64,000 bases of DNA from a virus, in the IMG/VR virus record IMGVR_UViG_3300021404_000005, positions 99,510 through 163,509 of that record; one strand, 5' to 3'. The notes beneath the pieces were generated by a model. It saw only the letters and a list, made by a program, of their open reading frames with translations. It had not been told where the DNA came from and made no database searches. Made by a program: the position numbers and the translations under genes. Positions 51,927 to 59,695 of this stretch are shown one piece after another. Position 1 is the stretch's first letter, and each line of letters begins with the position of its first letter.

Positions 51927-52228
51927 TATCCGTATCCTTCCGAAAGGCGGCGTGAGAGGTACTTGCGAGCACTGTTCTTGCGCCACCGTGGCGCACTGAC
52001 AGACTCCATAGTGGAGAGTGCTTGCGCGTCTGTCCATTCCGGCTCGGGTGCTTCTGATACCGTGACGATTACGGGCCGACCGGAATGGTTTTCCACGTAC
52101 AGATACGGTTCGCTAGTGTAGCGACTTGGACCATTATCGTGCCCATTCAAGTACAAGTTTTGTTTCTCGCTAGGGTCATATGTCTGTTGCACGATAAGGT
52201 CAGGCACGATAGCGTCAGTCATCGACAT
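51926..52228 (-). CDS. Hypothetical protein
   Basis: 100 residues from ATG 52228 (GGAAGTGGG upstream). Middle PYLYVENHSGRPVIVTVSEA beta, then SARKYLSRRLSEGYG. Not recognised. Confidence 0.55.
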   Translation of the reverse strand: MSMTDAIVPDLIVQQTYDPSEKQNLYLNGHDNGPSRYTSEPYLYVENHSGRPVIVTVSEAPEPEWTDAQALSTMESVSAPRWRKNSARKYLSRRLSEGYG

Positions 52229-52547
52229 CAGCCCACTTCCACGAGATTTGCGCCGCATTAAGCGCGTCCGTTACGTCATCCCTGCCAATAGGCACGATGA
52301 TAGGCGGTATGGTCATGTCAGTTACGGTGTCGATATGGCCTAGCATCTCATCACCCATCGATTCGATGCAAGCGCCAAACGTCATAAGGTCACGTGACCA
52401 CGACTCTGCGGTTTTCAGCAGGTTTGACGTTAGTTCGATAGCAGGAGTGGTGAGCAGGTTGCGCAGTTGCCCCACACGTACCCGCACGTTGGCCGCATCG
52501 TTCTCAGCACGTAGCAGGTCCCGGAGTATCTTCTGCCGGATGTCCAT
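52215..52547 (-). CDS. Hypothetical helical protein
   Basis: 110 residues; coiled-coil-like N-terminal half (ILRDLLRAENDAANVRVRVG). GGGGGA before the ATG. Not recognised. Confidence 0.6.
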   Translation of the reverse strand: MDIRQKILRDLLRAENDAANVRVRVGQLRNLLTTPAIELTSNLLKTAESWSRDLMTFGACIESMGDEMLGHIDTVTDMTIPPIIVPIGRDDVTDALNAAQISWKWADVDD

Positions 52548-52613
52548 GTGTCCCCCTAGAACGCGTCAGAACGGCGCGTAACGCTCTCGTATGGCTGATT
52601 GGTGTGAGATTAC

Positions 52614-52832
52614 CTAGGCGCGACGGCTGCGCATCTCAGCGGGGCTAGGAACGCGGGCAGTGGCAAGGTCATCACGGGTGAGCGGTCCCTTGTAGCCATG
52701 CGCGCGGCGGTCGGTAGGCTTGGACTGCTCAGGAATGCGCGGCTTGAAAACATCACGCGGGGAAGGAACGGCAGGCTTGGCAGTCGCCTTAACGAATCGA
52801 CCGGACTTAGCGTCGCGAACGGGAAGAGCCAT
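52614..52832 (-). CDS. Basic, probably disordered protein
   Basis: 72 residues rich in Pro, Lys and Arg (DAKSGRFVKATAKPAVPSPR). Preceded by a strong GGAG. May bind nucleic acid. Confidence 0.55.
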   Translation of the reverse strand: MALPVRDAKSGRFVKATAKPAVPSPRDVFKPRIPEQSKPTDRRAHGYKGPLTRDDLATARVPSPAEMRSRRA

Positions 52833-52843
52833 TGTGTTACTCC

Positions 52844-53047
52844 TTACTTGATTCGGATTGCCAGCGCGCTAGGGTCCGGCGCATTGCGAATGAATTGCTC
52901 GGCGTCATCGATGAATGCGAACGTGGCTAGCCACGCACCATGAGACCAGTTGAATACCTCGTAAGCAGATGGGTCGGGAGTGAACATCATTTCGCGCTCA
53001 TGCGCTAGGTGCATATCCTTGAGTAGCGTGTCATAGTCGATTCCCAT
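52844..53047 (-). CDS. Hypothetical protein
   Basis: 67 residues; helical, ending in NAPDPSALAIRIK. GGAG before the ATG. Not recognised. Confidence 0.55.
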   Translation of the reverse strand: MGIDYDTLLKDMHLAHEREMMFTPDPSAYEVFNWSHGAWLATFAFIDDAEQFIRNAPDPSALAIRIK

Positions 53048-53057
53048 TGTTACTCCT

Positions 53058-53153
53058 TTAGTGAAGGTGTAGGGCTAGCATTATTACGATTATTGCAAGG
53101 TCAACGATTATCACTATGCCTAGAATGCCTACTAGTTTGCCAAGCAATTCCAC
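53058..53153 (-). CDS. Membrane microprotein
   Basis: 31 residues from GTG 53153: essentially one membrane helix (LVGILGIVIIVDLAIIVIML) with a His end. Confidence 0.45.
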   Translation of the reverse strand: MELLGKLVGILGIVIIVDLAIIVIMLALHLH

Positions 53154-53155
53154 GG

Positions 53156-53413
53156 CTACCCCATGTCGTCAGTAGCATCGGCCATTAGCGCGGGCGTCCG
53201 CTTATGCGTGTGCAGCGTGAACAGCGTGGTACCGTCATCGGCAATGGAGTGAAAGCTAACCTCCGTAATGCCGTACTTGGTATTGATGAACGAATGCCCC
53301 TCATTTACCGCGCGGGTAATAGTGCCGCTGATGTCGCCCTTATCGAGAGCGAAGCGATACAGCGATTCCCTCACCATGGTCTGTGTCCAAGTGCCAGCGT
53401 TATACACGGTCAT
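53156..53413 (-). CDS. Hypothetical protein
   Basis: 85 residues; ITRAVNEGHSFINTKYGITE, EVSFHSIADDGTTLFTLHTH. ATGA overlap upstream. Not recognised. Confidence 0.55.
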   Translation of the reverse strand: MTVYNAGTWTQTMVRESLYRFALDKGDISGTITRAVNEGHSFINTKYGITEVSFHSIADDGTTLFTLHTHKRTPALMADATDDMG

Positions 53414-53733
53414 GCGGCCACCTTTACCTTGTCATCGGGGTTAAGCGTAGGCTCGTGATACTCACCGGTATACGCGTGCATTAGCGCAGTGCCGGCTGGC
53501 GTGTAGCTATCGCTGTAGGTAGGCTGCTGAATTCCTCGCTTGCGAGCGCAGTGAATAGCGTGGTCTAGCAGTTGGGTACCTACGCCCATGCGCCTATATC
53601 CGTGAGTGACATAGACGAGCGTGACGTTACCGTATGCTTTCCATTCAATGAACGCCACGGCGTAATCGTCTTCCATCGCGAATACCTGGTGACGTTCGCC
53701 GTACGGCACGTATTCGAATTTCAGCCCTTGCAT
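53410..53733 (-). CDS. GNAT-family N-acetyltransferase
   Basis: 107 residues. Motif A is clear: TLVYVTHGYRRMGVGTQLLD (R/Q-x-x-G-x-G acetyl-CoA loop is RRMGVG), then HAIHCARKRGI. Shorter than typical GNATs (~140+), lacking part of the N-terminal helices. Predicted to acetylate an amine; target unknown. Confidence 0.7.
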   Translation of the reverse strand: MQGLKFEYVPYGERHQVFAMEDDYAVAFIEWKAYGNVTLVYVTHGYRRMGVGTQLLDHAIHCARKRGIQQPTYSDSYTPAGTALMHAYTGEYHEPTLNPDDKVKVAA

Positions 53734-53741
53734 TGCTTCCC

Positions 53742-54086
53742 CTAAGCATTGACTAGTTCCGGACTAGCTTGGATGTGGTAGTACGTTTGACTGTGTACCC
53801 GTGTGCGATTGGCTAGCAAGGATTCGGCATCATGAATAGCAGCTTGCTTGGCAGCACGTGCCTTAATGGCAGCGGCCTTAACCTTTCGCAGCGATGAACG
53901 CGCGACGAACACCGTAACGACTGACGTTGTGATTAGCCCGTAGGCATGCACGCGAATGTCGTATGGAATCCAAAGCGCTTGGATAGCGAGGTTAACCCAC
54001 CATCCAATTCTTGCCTTGTGGTGGCTGATTAGCCATAGGCTAATGCAACCGGAGATTGCCAGTATGAATGAGATTGCCAGCAGCAC
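53742..54086 (-). CDS. Membrane protein
   Basis: 114 residues from GTG 54086 (TTGGGGG upstream). About three membrane helices (1-18, 26-40, 46-62), then an Ala/Lys helix. The frame to 54221 overlaps the next gene and is rejected. Confidence 0.55.
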   Translation of the reverse strand: MLLAISFILAISGCISLWLISHHKARIGWWVNLAIQALWIPYDIRVHAYGLITTSVVTVFVARSSLRKVKAAAIKARAAKQAAIHDAESLLANRTRVHSQTYYHIQASPELVNA

Positions 54087-54114
54087 TAATTTGTTCCCCC
54101 AAACGAATTGGCTG

Positions 54115-54483
54115 CTACTCGTTAATGTACTCGCAGTTAGTGATGGCCGCACTAGGCCGACCAATGGTGTACTCCGGGGGCATCTCCTCATTGAACGGGA
54201 GACGCATACCCTCAGGGTCACAGATAACCTCTACAGGAGTGCACGGACGGAAATCGAACCTGCCTAGTAGGTCGATATTGATGTCGGTAATGGTCTCACC
54301 ATAGGTGGACGCATCATCGCTCACGGTGCCCACGTAGACCTGAGTACTAAACTCAGGCTTACGCCCTTCACTGTGATGGAATTCGGTAACGGTGTCCTGA
54401 TAGAAGCGAATGACATGCCCCTTGCGCAGTTCACGCGCGGGCATATGAGTGGAGACGGCAGTCATTTCATGCGTGAACGGCAT
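54115..54483 (-). CDS. Hypothetical protein
   Basis: 122 residues; LRKGHVIRFYQDTVTEF and GRFDFRPCTPVEVIC suggest beta barrels. AAGGGG before the ATG. Not recognised. Confidence 0.55.
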   Translation of the reverse strand: MPFTHEMTAVSTHMPARELRKGHVIRFYQDTVTEFHHSEGRKPEFSTQVYVGTVSDDASTYGETITDINIDLLGRFDFRPCTPVEVICDPEGMRLPFNEEMPPEYTIGRPSAAITNCEYINE

Positions 54484-54486
54484 TGC

Positions 54487-54588
54487 TTACCCCTTACATT
54501 CGTGAGTGAATGGATTAGCCTCATGTCCGCAATCGGGACAGTGAGTCATTTGCCAGTCAAGCATGTCGCGATAGGTAGCGAAGTTCAT
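54487..54588 (-). CDS. Zinc-knuckle microprotein
   Basis: 33 residues with HCPDCGHEANPFTHECKG, a C-x-x-C-x-H...H-x-C site. Confidence 0.5.
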   Translation of the reverse strand: MNFATYRDMLDWQMTHCPDCGHEANPFTHECKG

Positions 54589-54595
54589 GTCATGC

Positions 54596-54736
54596 CTAAC
54601 TGTGCGGGAACGGTATGTGCTCGGGTGAGATTGGATTGCCCACCTGATAGGCGAGGGTTTCGATTTCCTGGTAAAGCCGCATGTGCTCGGCTGTTGACCA
54701 GTTGCGCTCTAGGAACGTGAACAGGTCTTCTGTCAT
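54596..54736 (-). CDS. Hypothetical small protein
   Basis: 46 residues from ATG 54736 (AGAGG upstream). LFTFLERNWSTAEHMRLYQE resembles the start of 55908-56195 and 58944-59159. Longer start rejected. Confidence 0.5.
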   Translation of the reverse strand: MTEDLFTFLERNWSTAEHMRLYQEIETLAYQVGNPISPEHIPFPHS

Positions 54737-54741
54737 GGTGA

Positions 54742-54936
54742 CTACCTCTCGGCTAGTGACTTCTCTTCCGTGAGCTCTAGGATGAAACCAGCGCTGCCTA
54801 CCTGCCACACAGTGAAGCCGTTGCCTATGGCACGGTGGCCGCCTGCAAGGTCTGACGCGAATTGCCACGCGACGTTAGCGGGCATGTCGCTCATTAGCCT
54901 GAAAACTTCCCGGCTGCTCAGCATGGTCGTGGTCAT
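54742..54936 (-). CDS. Hypothetical protein
   Basis: 64 residues; helix then AIGNGFTVWQVGSAGFILEL beta hairpin. GTAATGTGCGTAAGG lies 24 bases upstream of the start. Not recognised. Confidence 0.55.
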   Translation of the reverse strand: MTTTMLSSREVFRLMSDMPANVAWQFASDLAGGHRAIGNGFTVWQVGSAGFILELTEEKSLAER

Positions 54937-54975
54937 CTGAGTAAGGTCTCCCGATTCTGAGTAATGTGCGTAAGG

Positions 54976-55122
54976 CTAGCGGTCATGCCAGGCGTGCCAG
55001 CCACTCAACATCGCACAGCCACCACGCACGTAGCTACGTGTTGTGGACTTGCAGCGCGGGCATGCCGCAGTGTCAGCGGGCAGGTGGAAAGCGCCGGCCA
55101 TCATCCATACCAGTTCGTTCAC
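54976..55122 (-). CDS. Small CxxC protein
   Basis: 48 residues from GTG 55122 (GGAGATGAC upstream). ACPRCKSTTRSYVRGGC has three Cys in zinc-ribbon spacing. Confidence 0.5.
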   Translation of the reverse strand: MNELVWMMAGAFHLPADTAACPRCKSTTRSYVRGGCAMLSGWHAWHDR

Positions 55123-55123
55123 G

Positions 55124-55285
55124 TCATCTCCGCATATGGCTGTAGGTGATGCGCGTAGTGCTAATGAGCGCTGAGACTAGCCATCCCAGTATCCAAAAGG
55201 CACCAAACATGATGTACATGGCCGCCGTTACCGTGGCGTAAAGCAGGTACCCGAGCATGCGGAACGCTGTGATTGTCAGGTACAC
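55124..55285 (-). CDS. Small membrane protein
   Basis: 53 residues from GTG 55285 (GGGGAGC upstream): long hydrophobic region with two helices. A longer frame to 55333 overlaps the next gene. Confidence 0.5.
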   Translation of the reverse strand: MYLTITAFRMLGYLLYATVTAAMYIMFGAFWILGWLVSALISTTRITYSHMRR

Positions 55286-55287
55286 GG

Positions 55288-55401
55288 TTAGCTCCCCGGT
55301 AGGGTTGGCCCGTAGTGGCCAGTGAATACGCACACGATAGTGATGAGTGCGATAGTGACGACTATGAATGCCGCTATGTCGAGTGAATCGACACGACGCA
55401 T
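55288..55401 (-). CDS. Membrane microprotein
   Basis: 37 residues; helix IAAFIVVTIALITIVCVF and short polar tail. ATG overlaps the upstream stop area. Confidence 0.45.
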   Translation of the reverse strand: MRRVDSLDIAAFIVVTIALITIVCVFTGHYGPTLPGS

Positions 55402-55629
55402 TTAGTCATCCTCCGCAATGACGGTAAGGCCGAACACCTTATCGTAGTACTCGGAAGCGGTGTCATCGTCTCCCGGAGTAGCGTGCCATTTGACGACTAC
55501 CTTACCGCTCTTGCCTAGCGAGCTAGCGCGCGTAGCGCTCTGGAACGTGGCAGTGTCGCCACGGAAATCGGTTACGGTCTGGCCACGCTTAACGCGCTTG
55601 CCATTACTGTCGATTGCCACTAGAGCCAT
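55402..55629 (-). CDS. Small SH3/KOW-like protein
   Basis: 75 residues. RVKRGQTVTDFRGDTATFQS, KSGKVVVKW and YYDKVFGLTVIAEDD. Same layout as 32759-32992, a paralog. May bind nucleic acid or a partner. Confidence 0.6.
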   Translation of the reverse strand: MALVAIDSNGKRVKRGQTVTDFRGDTATFQSATRASSLGKSGKVVVKWHATPGDDDTASEYYDKVFGLTVIAEDD

Positions 55630-55644
55630 GGTCGTACCTCTCAG

Positions 55645-55911
55645 TTAGAACGGTGGGACGTGTGCGTCTTTGGTGAGCGATAGTATCGCGTCGCCCATGT
55701 GTTGGACGCCTAGCGCGTATGCCTCATTCAAGGCGTTCGCGATATGCTCCGCTTCATAGCGGGGAATGCCGTTGCCGCCTAGCATGTCTTGACTGACGCC
55801 AATCTTGTCAACCGTGAAACTGTGCGGCCCGCGTGACGTATGGCGCACACAGAATGAAGCGCCGCTAGGGTGGCGCTGCACGTACCACCAATGGTCAGCG
55901 CAAGCGGTCAC
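55645..55911 (-). CDS. Hypothetical protein
   Basis: 88 residues; beta start (WWYVQRHPSGASFCVRHTS), helix AEHIANALNEAYALGVQHMG. ATGA-type overlap upstream. Not recognised. Confidence 0.55.
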   Translation of the reverse strand: MTACADHWWYVQRHPSGASFCVRHTSRGPHSFTVDKIGVSQDMLGGNGIPRYEAEHIANALNEAYALGVQHMGDAILSLTKDAHVPPF

Positions 55912-56195
55912 TTGAAATCACCTCGCAGGTACGAGATAACAGGCAGGAACACAGCGCGCTTGGATGCTGGCTTACGCTGCTTACTGCTACGCGGCTTAGG
56001 CATGGGGTAGTGGCCATGGGTGTAGTTCCATGACGTACCCTCATTGTAGTTTTCGGTTTCCGACACTAGCCGTTGCTCGGCTTCCGTGGCGTCCGGGGTT
56101 TCCCAGACGCTAGCGATAAGCGCGTTCACTTCATCGGGTGACCAGTTGCGGTTAACCAGGCCAGTGAACTGACTGTCAACAAAAGTCTTTTCCAT
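55908..56195 (-). CDS. Hypothetical protein, family with 58944-59159
   Basis: 95 residues from ATG 56195 (GGGGGAAC upstream). FTGLVNRNWSPDEVNALIAS, VSETENYNEG parallel FTTIVSQNWTQMEADADTVA, AETEAYLEG of 58944-59159. Basic tail. Confidence 0.55.
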   Translation of the reverse strand: MEKTFVDSQFTGLVNRNWSPDEVNALIASVWETPDATEAEQRLVSETENYNEGTSWNYTHGHYPMPKPRSSKQRKPASKRAVFLPVISYLRGDFK

Positions 56196-56203
56196 TGTTC
56201 CCC

Positions 56204-56356
56204 CTACTGCGGATTGTCTAGTGCTAGTTCCACCGTGCCCGCAATCTGGTCTTTGATTGCTGTTAGCGCAAGCGTTACCGCGTGGTATTGTGCCCACGCT
56301 ATTTCAGCTGTTGCGGCACGGGAGATTACCTTACCGTTCACCTTTAGCTCATACAT
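56204..56356 (-). CDS. Hypothetical protein, paralog of 56532-56723
   Basis: 50 residues from ATG 56356. YELKVNGKVISRAATAEIAW and TVELALDN match SYTVMVNGECVSRRLDYTRAW and TIELCEN upstream. Strand-strand-helix-strand; a duplicated small fold. Confidence 0.55.
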   Translation of the reverse strand: MYELKVNGKVISRAATAEIAWAQYHAVTLALTAIKDQIAGTVELALDNPQ

Positions 56357-56363
56357 GGCAGCC

Positions 56364-56522
56364 TTACAGCAGGCACAGCAGGATGAGAAAGAGCAGGACA
56401 CACGCGAGGATTGCAGCCCATGATGCGCGCTCCGCTTGCTTGCGCTTTGGACGCGCTAGCCGCGTACCGCGTGCGTGCATGTCGATTAGGCGTTGCTGCT
56501 GTGGCGTGTAGGTGCTGCTCAT
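56364..56522 (-). CDS. Small membrane protein
   Basis: 52 residues: basic helical part (LIDMHARGTRLARPKRKQAE) then a C-terminal membrane helix (AILACVLLFLILLCLL). Lies between the two paralogs. GGGGG upstream. Confidence 0.5.
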   Translation of the reverse strand: MSSTYTPQQQRLIDMHARGTRLARPKRKQAERASWAAILACVLLFLILLCLL

Positions 56523-56531
56523 TTCATCCCC

Positions 56532-56723
56532 CTAGATGTTCGTGGTATCGAGTACGGGACTGCCGTTGTTTTCACACAGTTCGATAGTGACCGGTGCTGC
56601 TAGCACTTCACTGTGGCTAACCGCGCGGATAGCGGCAATGGTCACGCTGTAATCGTCCCACGCGCGAGTGTAGTCGAGTCGACGGCTAACGCATTCACCA
56701 TTGACCATTACCGTGTATGACAT
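56532..56723 (-). CDS. Hypothetical protein, paralog of 56204-56356
   Basis: 63 residues (MSYTVMVNGECVSRRLDYTRA...). See the paralog for shared blocks. ATG overlaps the next gene upstream by 29 bases. Confidence 0.55.
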   Translation of the reverse strand: MSYTVMVNGECVSRRLDYTRAWDDYSVTIAAIRAVSHSEVLAAPVTIELCENNGSPVLDTTNI

Positions 56724-56934
56724 CCTCGTATTCCCCTTCCCACCATATAGCTACGATTTCCTGCCCGGTTCCTGCTAGGTGCGGGTACTCGGCACAGTGC
56801 TTAGGCAGCGTGCAACCGTAGTAGAGATACATGGCGTTGCATGTCGGCTCACTATCATCGCGGGCACCGTAGTCTTGGTAGGTGTCCCGTAGTTCACCCA
56901 CTAGCTGACCAGCATCGTTACGAACGATTGCCAT
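56695..56934 (-). CDS. Hypothetical protein
   Basis: 79 residues; CNAMYLYYGCTLPKHC has three Cys; acidic GQEIVAIWWEGEYEDV. Not recognised. Confidence 0.55.
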   Translation of the reverse strand: MAIVRNDAGQLVGELRDTYQDYGARDDSEPTCNAMYLYYGCTLPKHCAEYPHLAGTGQEIVAIWWEGEYEDVIHGNGQW

Positions 56935-56936
56935 GG

Positions 56937-57176
56937 CTACCCCCTACGGCGCGCGGTGTTGAAACCGGCGATGTAACCGTCATCGTAACCGTCTAGGTAC
57001 GGAGTACGGTCGGGATTGTAGATGCGCGTAGTGTCGTGCTTACCGCCTAGGTAGTCGTTTGTGCCGTCTACCTCGCCATCACGAACACCCTGCTCGTATT
57101 CGATAGCATCGTGATGGATGCTTTCCTCTTGCCACTCCTCTAGGGAAGTGTAGTAGTCCTCACTGTAAGTGCTCAC
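56937..57176 (-). CDS. Hypothetical acidic protein
   Basis: 79 residues, Tyr/Asp/Gly-rich (RTPYLDGYDDGYIAGFNTAR). DGYDDGY units recall the amidoligase pentapeptide repeat. Not recognised. Confidence 0.55.
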   Translation of the reverse strand: MSTYSEDYYTSLEEWQEESIHHDAIEYEQGVRDGEVDGTNDYLGGKHDTTRIYNPDRTPYLDGYDDGYIAGFNTARRRG

Positions 57177-57185
57177 TTTATTCCC

Positions 57186-57476
57186 CTAGTCTATTTCGTC
57201 CTTATAGAGTCGCGAACGGTCGCCACTGTTGATGACGGTATAGCTCACGTCACCATTGACTGACCACACATTGAACGTGCCGCCTGTTGCCATGCTAGTA
57301 GCGAGTGATGCGTTGTTGCGAAGTATTGTGGTGCGCAGGTATTCGCGCATCTGCACGGCGGACATCTCCGGAGTGATGGCGTACCATGACGTGTCTAGCC
57401 ACACGAAATACTCGCGGGTCATTAGCGCTTCCGACTTGAGATTGCGCTTCTCCGGCGCGTTGCACACAGTACACAT
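57186..57476 (-). CDS. Hypothetical protein with CxxC start
   Basis: 96 residues from ATG 57476 (GGGGGATGAAG upstream); MCTVCNAPEK gives one Cys pair. A second start at 57428 is possible. Later GGTFNVWSVNGDVSYTVINS is beta-type. Confidence 0.5.
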   Translation of the reverse strand: MCTVCNAPEKRNLKSEALMTREYFVWLDTSWYAITPEMSAVQMREYLRTTILRNNASLATSMATGGTFNVWSVNGDVSYTVINSGDRSRLYKDEID

Positions 57477-57560
57477 CTAGTCTTCATCCCCCATCATGCA
57501 ATTCATGCACGGACAGTGGCAACGCCTACCGGGGCAGTTGCTTGTTTCGTGGTCGCACAT
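57477..57560 (-). CDS. Cys-rich microprotein
   Basis: 27 residues with CDHETSNCPGRRCHCPCMNC: six Cys, two His within 20 residues. GAGG before the ATG. Probably a compact zinc or metal-binding peptide. Confidence 0.5.
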   Translation of the reverse strand: MCDHETSNCPGRRCHCPCMNCMMGDED

Positions 57561-57562
57561 GT

Positions 57563-57826
57563 CTACCTCGCTAGCCTGGTCACGGTCACTTGGGATGTGG
57601 GCGATAGGTCAAACGTGCCGCCGTCTGTTTCAACGGTGCCGTGCGTCCATCGCGTCAAAACCATCGCTGAGTCCCTGTTAGGGTGTGGGTAGAGTGCAAC
57701 CACGTCGCCACGCTTCAACGCGCTAGCGTCCATCGTGACGCGCGGGAAGGGCACTCCGTTGGGAACATCGTTAGGGTTGTCGTCCACCGTGTTGTAAGTG
57801 AAGGTGAGAGTGATGCCGCGCGGCAT
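57563..57826 (-). CDS. Hypothetical SH3-like protein
   Basis: 87 residues from ATG 57826 (TAGGGGAAC upstream). ALKRGDVVALYPHPNRDSAM and LSPTSQVTVTRLAR indicate a small barrel; the GDVV turn is shared with the GD modules. Confidence 0.55.
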   Translation of the reverse strand: MPRGITLTFTYNTVDDNPNDVPNGVPFPRVTMDASALKRGDVVALYPHPNRDSAMVLTRWTHGTVETDGGTFDLSPTSQVTVTRLAR

Positions 57827-57836
57827 GTTCGTTCCC

Positions 57837-58004
57837 CTAGTCCACAGTTGCGCTTGCGTAGCAAGCGGTGTCTGTCCATCGCGTGTAGCTGAACACACCG
57901 TCTAGCTTTCCGTAGCCCGTGGCATCCATGTCGTTTAGCATCGCTGAGAATGCCTGGTCAATCCCAAGCAACTCCGTTAGCGAGCGATATATCAGCACTA
58001 CCAT
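57837..58004 (-). CDS. Hypothetical protein
   Basis: 55 residues (MVVLIYRSLTELLGIDQAFSA...), helix then polar. Not recognised. Confidence 0.5.
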   Translation of the reverse strand: MVVLIYRSLTELLGIDQAFSAMLNDMDATGYGKLDGVFSYTRWTDTACYASATVD

Positions 58005-58084
58005 TGTCGTCCCCCCGGAATTCAGCCCTAGCTGTGTGCCACTGGAATAGCGCTAGGTGGATTGCGTCTATGAACGTGAGTCGC

Positions 58085-58321
58085 CTAGGCGAATGACTCT
58101 TCTGTTTCAAGCGCTTCTATCTCCGTAGCAGTGAATTCATAGCCCGCCGCGTTAGCAGCGAAAGCGAGGTATTCCGGCCACCGTGAACCGGCTTCCGTAA
58201 TCGATGCGATAACGTCGCCGTCATCATCGATTAGCGTAACGACTTCTCCGGTAGGGAATGGCACGCTTACCCAATTGCGCATGGTGTGCGTGTAGTATGG
58301 CTCATGGAATTCGATGTGCAT
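58085..58321 (-). CDS. Hypothetical acidic protein
   Basis: 78 residues. EVVTLIDDDGDVIASITEAG, helix EYLAFAANAAGYEFTATEIE. AAGGAG before the ATG. Its leader holds the GGGCATTCC hairpin. Confidence 0.6.
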   Translation of the reverse strand: MHIEFHEPYYTHTMRNWVSVPFPTGEVVTLIDDDGDVIASITEAGSRWPEYLAFAANAAGYEFTATEIEALETEESFA

Positions 58322-58365
58322 TGTGTGTTCTCCTTGTGATTGTCGATTGGTAGCGATACTCAGTA

Positions 58366-58419
58366 GGGCATTCCCTAGTCTCGGTTAGGCCATGGGGGAT
58401 TGGCCACTAAGGAATGCCC
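58366..58419 (-). promoter_or_regulatory. 9-bp stem leader before 58321
   Basis: GGGCATTCC (58366-58374) pairs with GGAATGCCC (58411-58419), enclosing 36 bases with a GGCC/GGCC stem. Leftward, TAGGGAATGCCC resembles the GGAATA motif. In a 110-base gap without a gene. Confidence 0.45.
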
Positions 58420-58431
58420 GGCTCATTAGCG

Positions 58432-58686
58432 CTACTGGAATGAATGCTTAAGTTCGATGATTGCGTTCGTGACCTTTGCGCGATTCTCAGGATTGGTGTA
58501 CCCGGTAGCCTGGTCTTTCGCGTTAACAGCGGAAAGTGCCTCCGCTATCTGAGTGATTTGGCTAGCGCTCACTAGCTGTGACTCGCCACTAGGCAGCGTG
58601 ACATGTACGCCACTGAATTCGGTATTGGCGTAGCCATTGGATATCGTGAACGTGTTACCTTCATCGTCTGTGTACGTGGTAGCCAC
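58432..58686 (-). CDS. Hypothetical protein
   Basis: 84 residues from GTG 58686, which shares one base with the upstream stop; GGGGGG upstream. TYTDDEGNTFTISNGYANTE beta start, helix later. A TTG at 58707 is possible. Confidence 0.55.
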   Translation of the reverse strand: MATTYTDDEGNTFTISNGYANTEFSGVHVTLPSGESQLVSASQITQIAEALSAVNAKDQATGYTNPENRAKVTNAIIELKHSFQ

Positions 58687-58928
58687 TAGCTGATACCCCC
58701 CGCGCAACGGAGCGCTTCCATCTGAGTTTCGTGAGCAGAGAAGTCGGTACCCTCATAGCCCGTGCGAGCTATCCAACCGCCTAGCTCTGTGCTGTGGTAC
58801 ACCCATCCAAGCAAGCCACCATTGGCTAGCCGGACATCGGTACAGTCCTTAGTGAGAGTCTGGTCTGCCGTTACGGCTACCTGACTAGGCGTACCCTCAT
58901 GGCGGTACCCGATGACGATGTGACTCAT
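58686..58928 (-). CDS. Hypothetical beta-rich protein
   Basis: 80 residues (HIVIGYRHEGTPSQVAVTAD). GLLGWVYHSTELGGWIARTG; Not recognised. Confidence 0.55.
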   Translation of the reverse strand: MSHIVIGYRHEGTPSQVAVTADQTLTKDCTDVRLANGGLLGWVYHSTELGGWIARTGYEGTDFSAHETQMEALRCAGGIS

Positions 58929-58943
58929 GCGTGGGACTCCTGA

Positions 58944-59159
58944 CTAGAGGTACGGAGAGTGAAGCGTACGGGTGACGTGACGGTTGCCGCTAGTGCGCTT
59001 GCGCGCGGGGGTGGCGTAACCCTCTAGGTAGGCTTCCGTCTCCGCTGCTAGGTGCTTCTCTGCGGCGTACGCGGTGTCTGTGGCGAACGCTGCCACGGTG
59101 TCGGCATCGGCTTCCATCTGAGTCCAGTTCTGGCTAACGATTGTGGTGAATTCATCCAT
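58944..59159 (-). CDS. Hypothetical protein, family with 55908-56195
   Basis: 71 residues. FTTIVSQNWTQMEADADTVA and AAETEAYLEGYATPARKR share the F-x-x-hV-x-x-NW and ET-x-x-Y-x-EG pattern with 55908-56195. Confidence 0.55.
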   Translation of the reverse strand: MDEFTTIVSQNWTQMEADADTVAAFATDTAYAAEKHLAAETEAYLEGYATPARKRTSGNRHVTRTLHSPYL

Positions 59160-59169
59160 GGTGTTTCCC

Positions 59170-59301
59170 TTATATGGTCGTGATTGCTATGGCCATTACG
59201 CCACTGATTATTGCTAGCAGGAGTACGTAAAGGACAATGACTGTCCCTATGCCCATTGGCTTAGCGTGCTTAGCAGGAGTGCCGCCCATACGGTGGCTCA
59301 T
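59170..59301 (-). CDS. Membrane microprotein
   Basis: 43 residues: polar basic start, membrane helix (VIVLYVLLLAIISGVMAIAI). ATGA overlap with the upstream gene. Confidence 0.5.
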   Translation of the reverse strand: MSHRMGGTPAKHAKPMGIGTVIVLYVLLLAIISGVMAIAITTI

Positions 59302-59495
59302 AGGCTCACGGCGTAAAGGCTAGTGGCAGCCTCAAAGGTAGTGGCACCGTCCACATAGCCAGCGTGCCATAGGGTCAGTTGCCCTAGCTGTGCGCGGCCA
59401 TTGCGTTCTGCCTTGATGAGTGCCTTAACGGCAGTAGTCGTGTCGTGAGCTTGTTCCGCTATCTCAGCAGCGGTCATCATTCGTGATTGCTTCAC
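59298..59495 (-). CDS. Hypothetical helical protein
   Basis: 65 residues (MMTAAEIAEQAHDTTTAVKA). GGGGGA before the ATG. Not recognised. Confidence 0.55.
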   Translation of the reverse strand: MKQSRMMTAAEIAEQAHDTTTAVKALIKAERNGRAQLGQLTLWHAGYVDGATTFEAATSLYAVSL

Positions 59496-59504
59496 TGTGT
59501 CCCC

Positions 59505-59657
59505 CTAGCCCATGTACGGCGCGTACAGTCCCCTACGAATGTAGTACTGCGGTTCGATAGGTATCTGTGCGTCTGTTTCCGCTTGTGTCTCAGGTCGCCA
59601 TTGTGGTGATGGCGCGAATTTCGGCTTGGCTGTTATTGAGCCGATGACAATTCCCAT
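59505..59657 (-). CDS. Hypothetical protein
   Basis: 50 residues (ITAKPKFAPSPQWRPETQAE, then PQYYIRRGLYAPYMG). AAGGG upstream. Not recognised. Confidence 0.5.
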   Translation of the reverse strand: MGIVIGSITAKPKFAPSPQWRPETQAETDAQIPIEPQYYIRRGLYAPYMG

Positions 59658-59695
59658 TGCCCTACCCTTACTGTAGTTTCCGAGTACCCGTAAGA

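Noticed and set aside
53410-53733. Complete GNAT with known target
   Set aside because: Motif A is clear but the protein is short and the target cannot be inferred.
57956-58107. 50-codon TTG frame between 57837 and 58085
   Set aside because: Needs a TTG start inside the upstream gene and overlaps the next gene heavily; not enough support.
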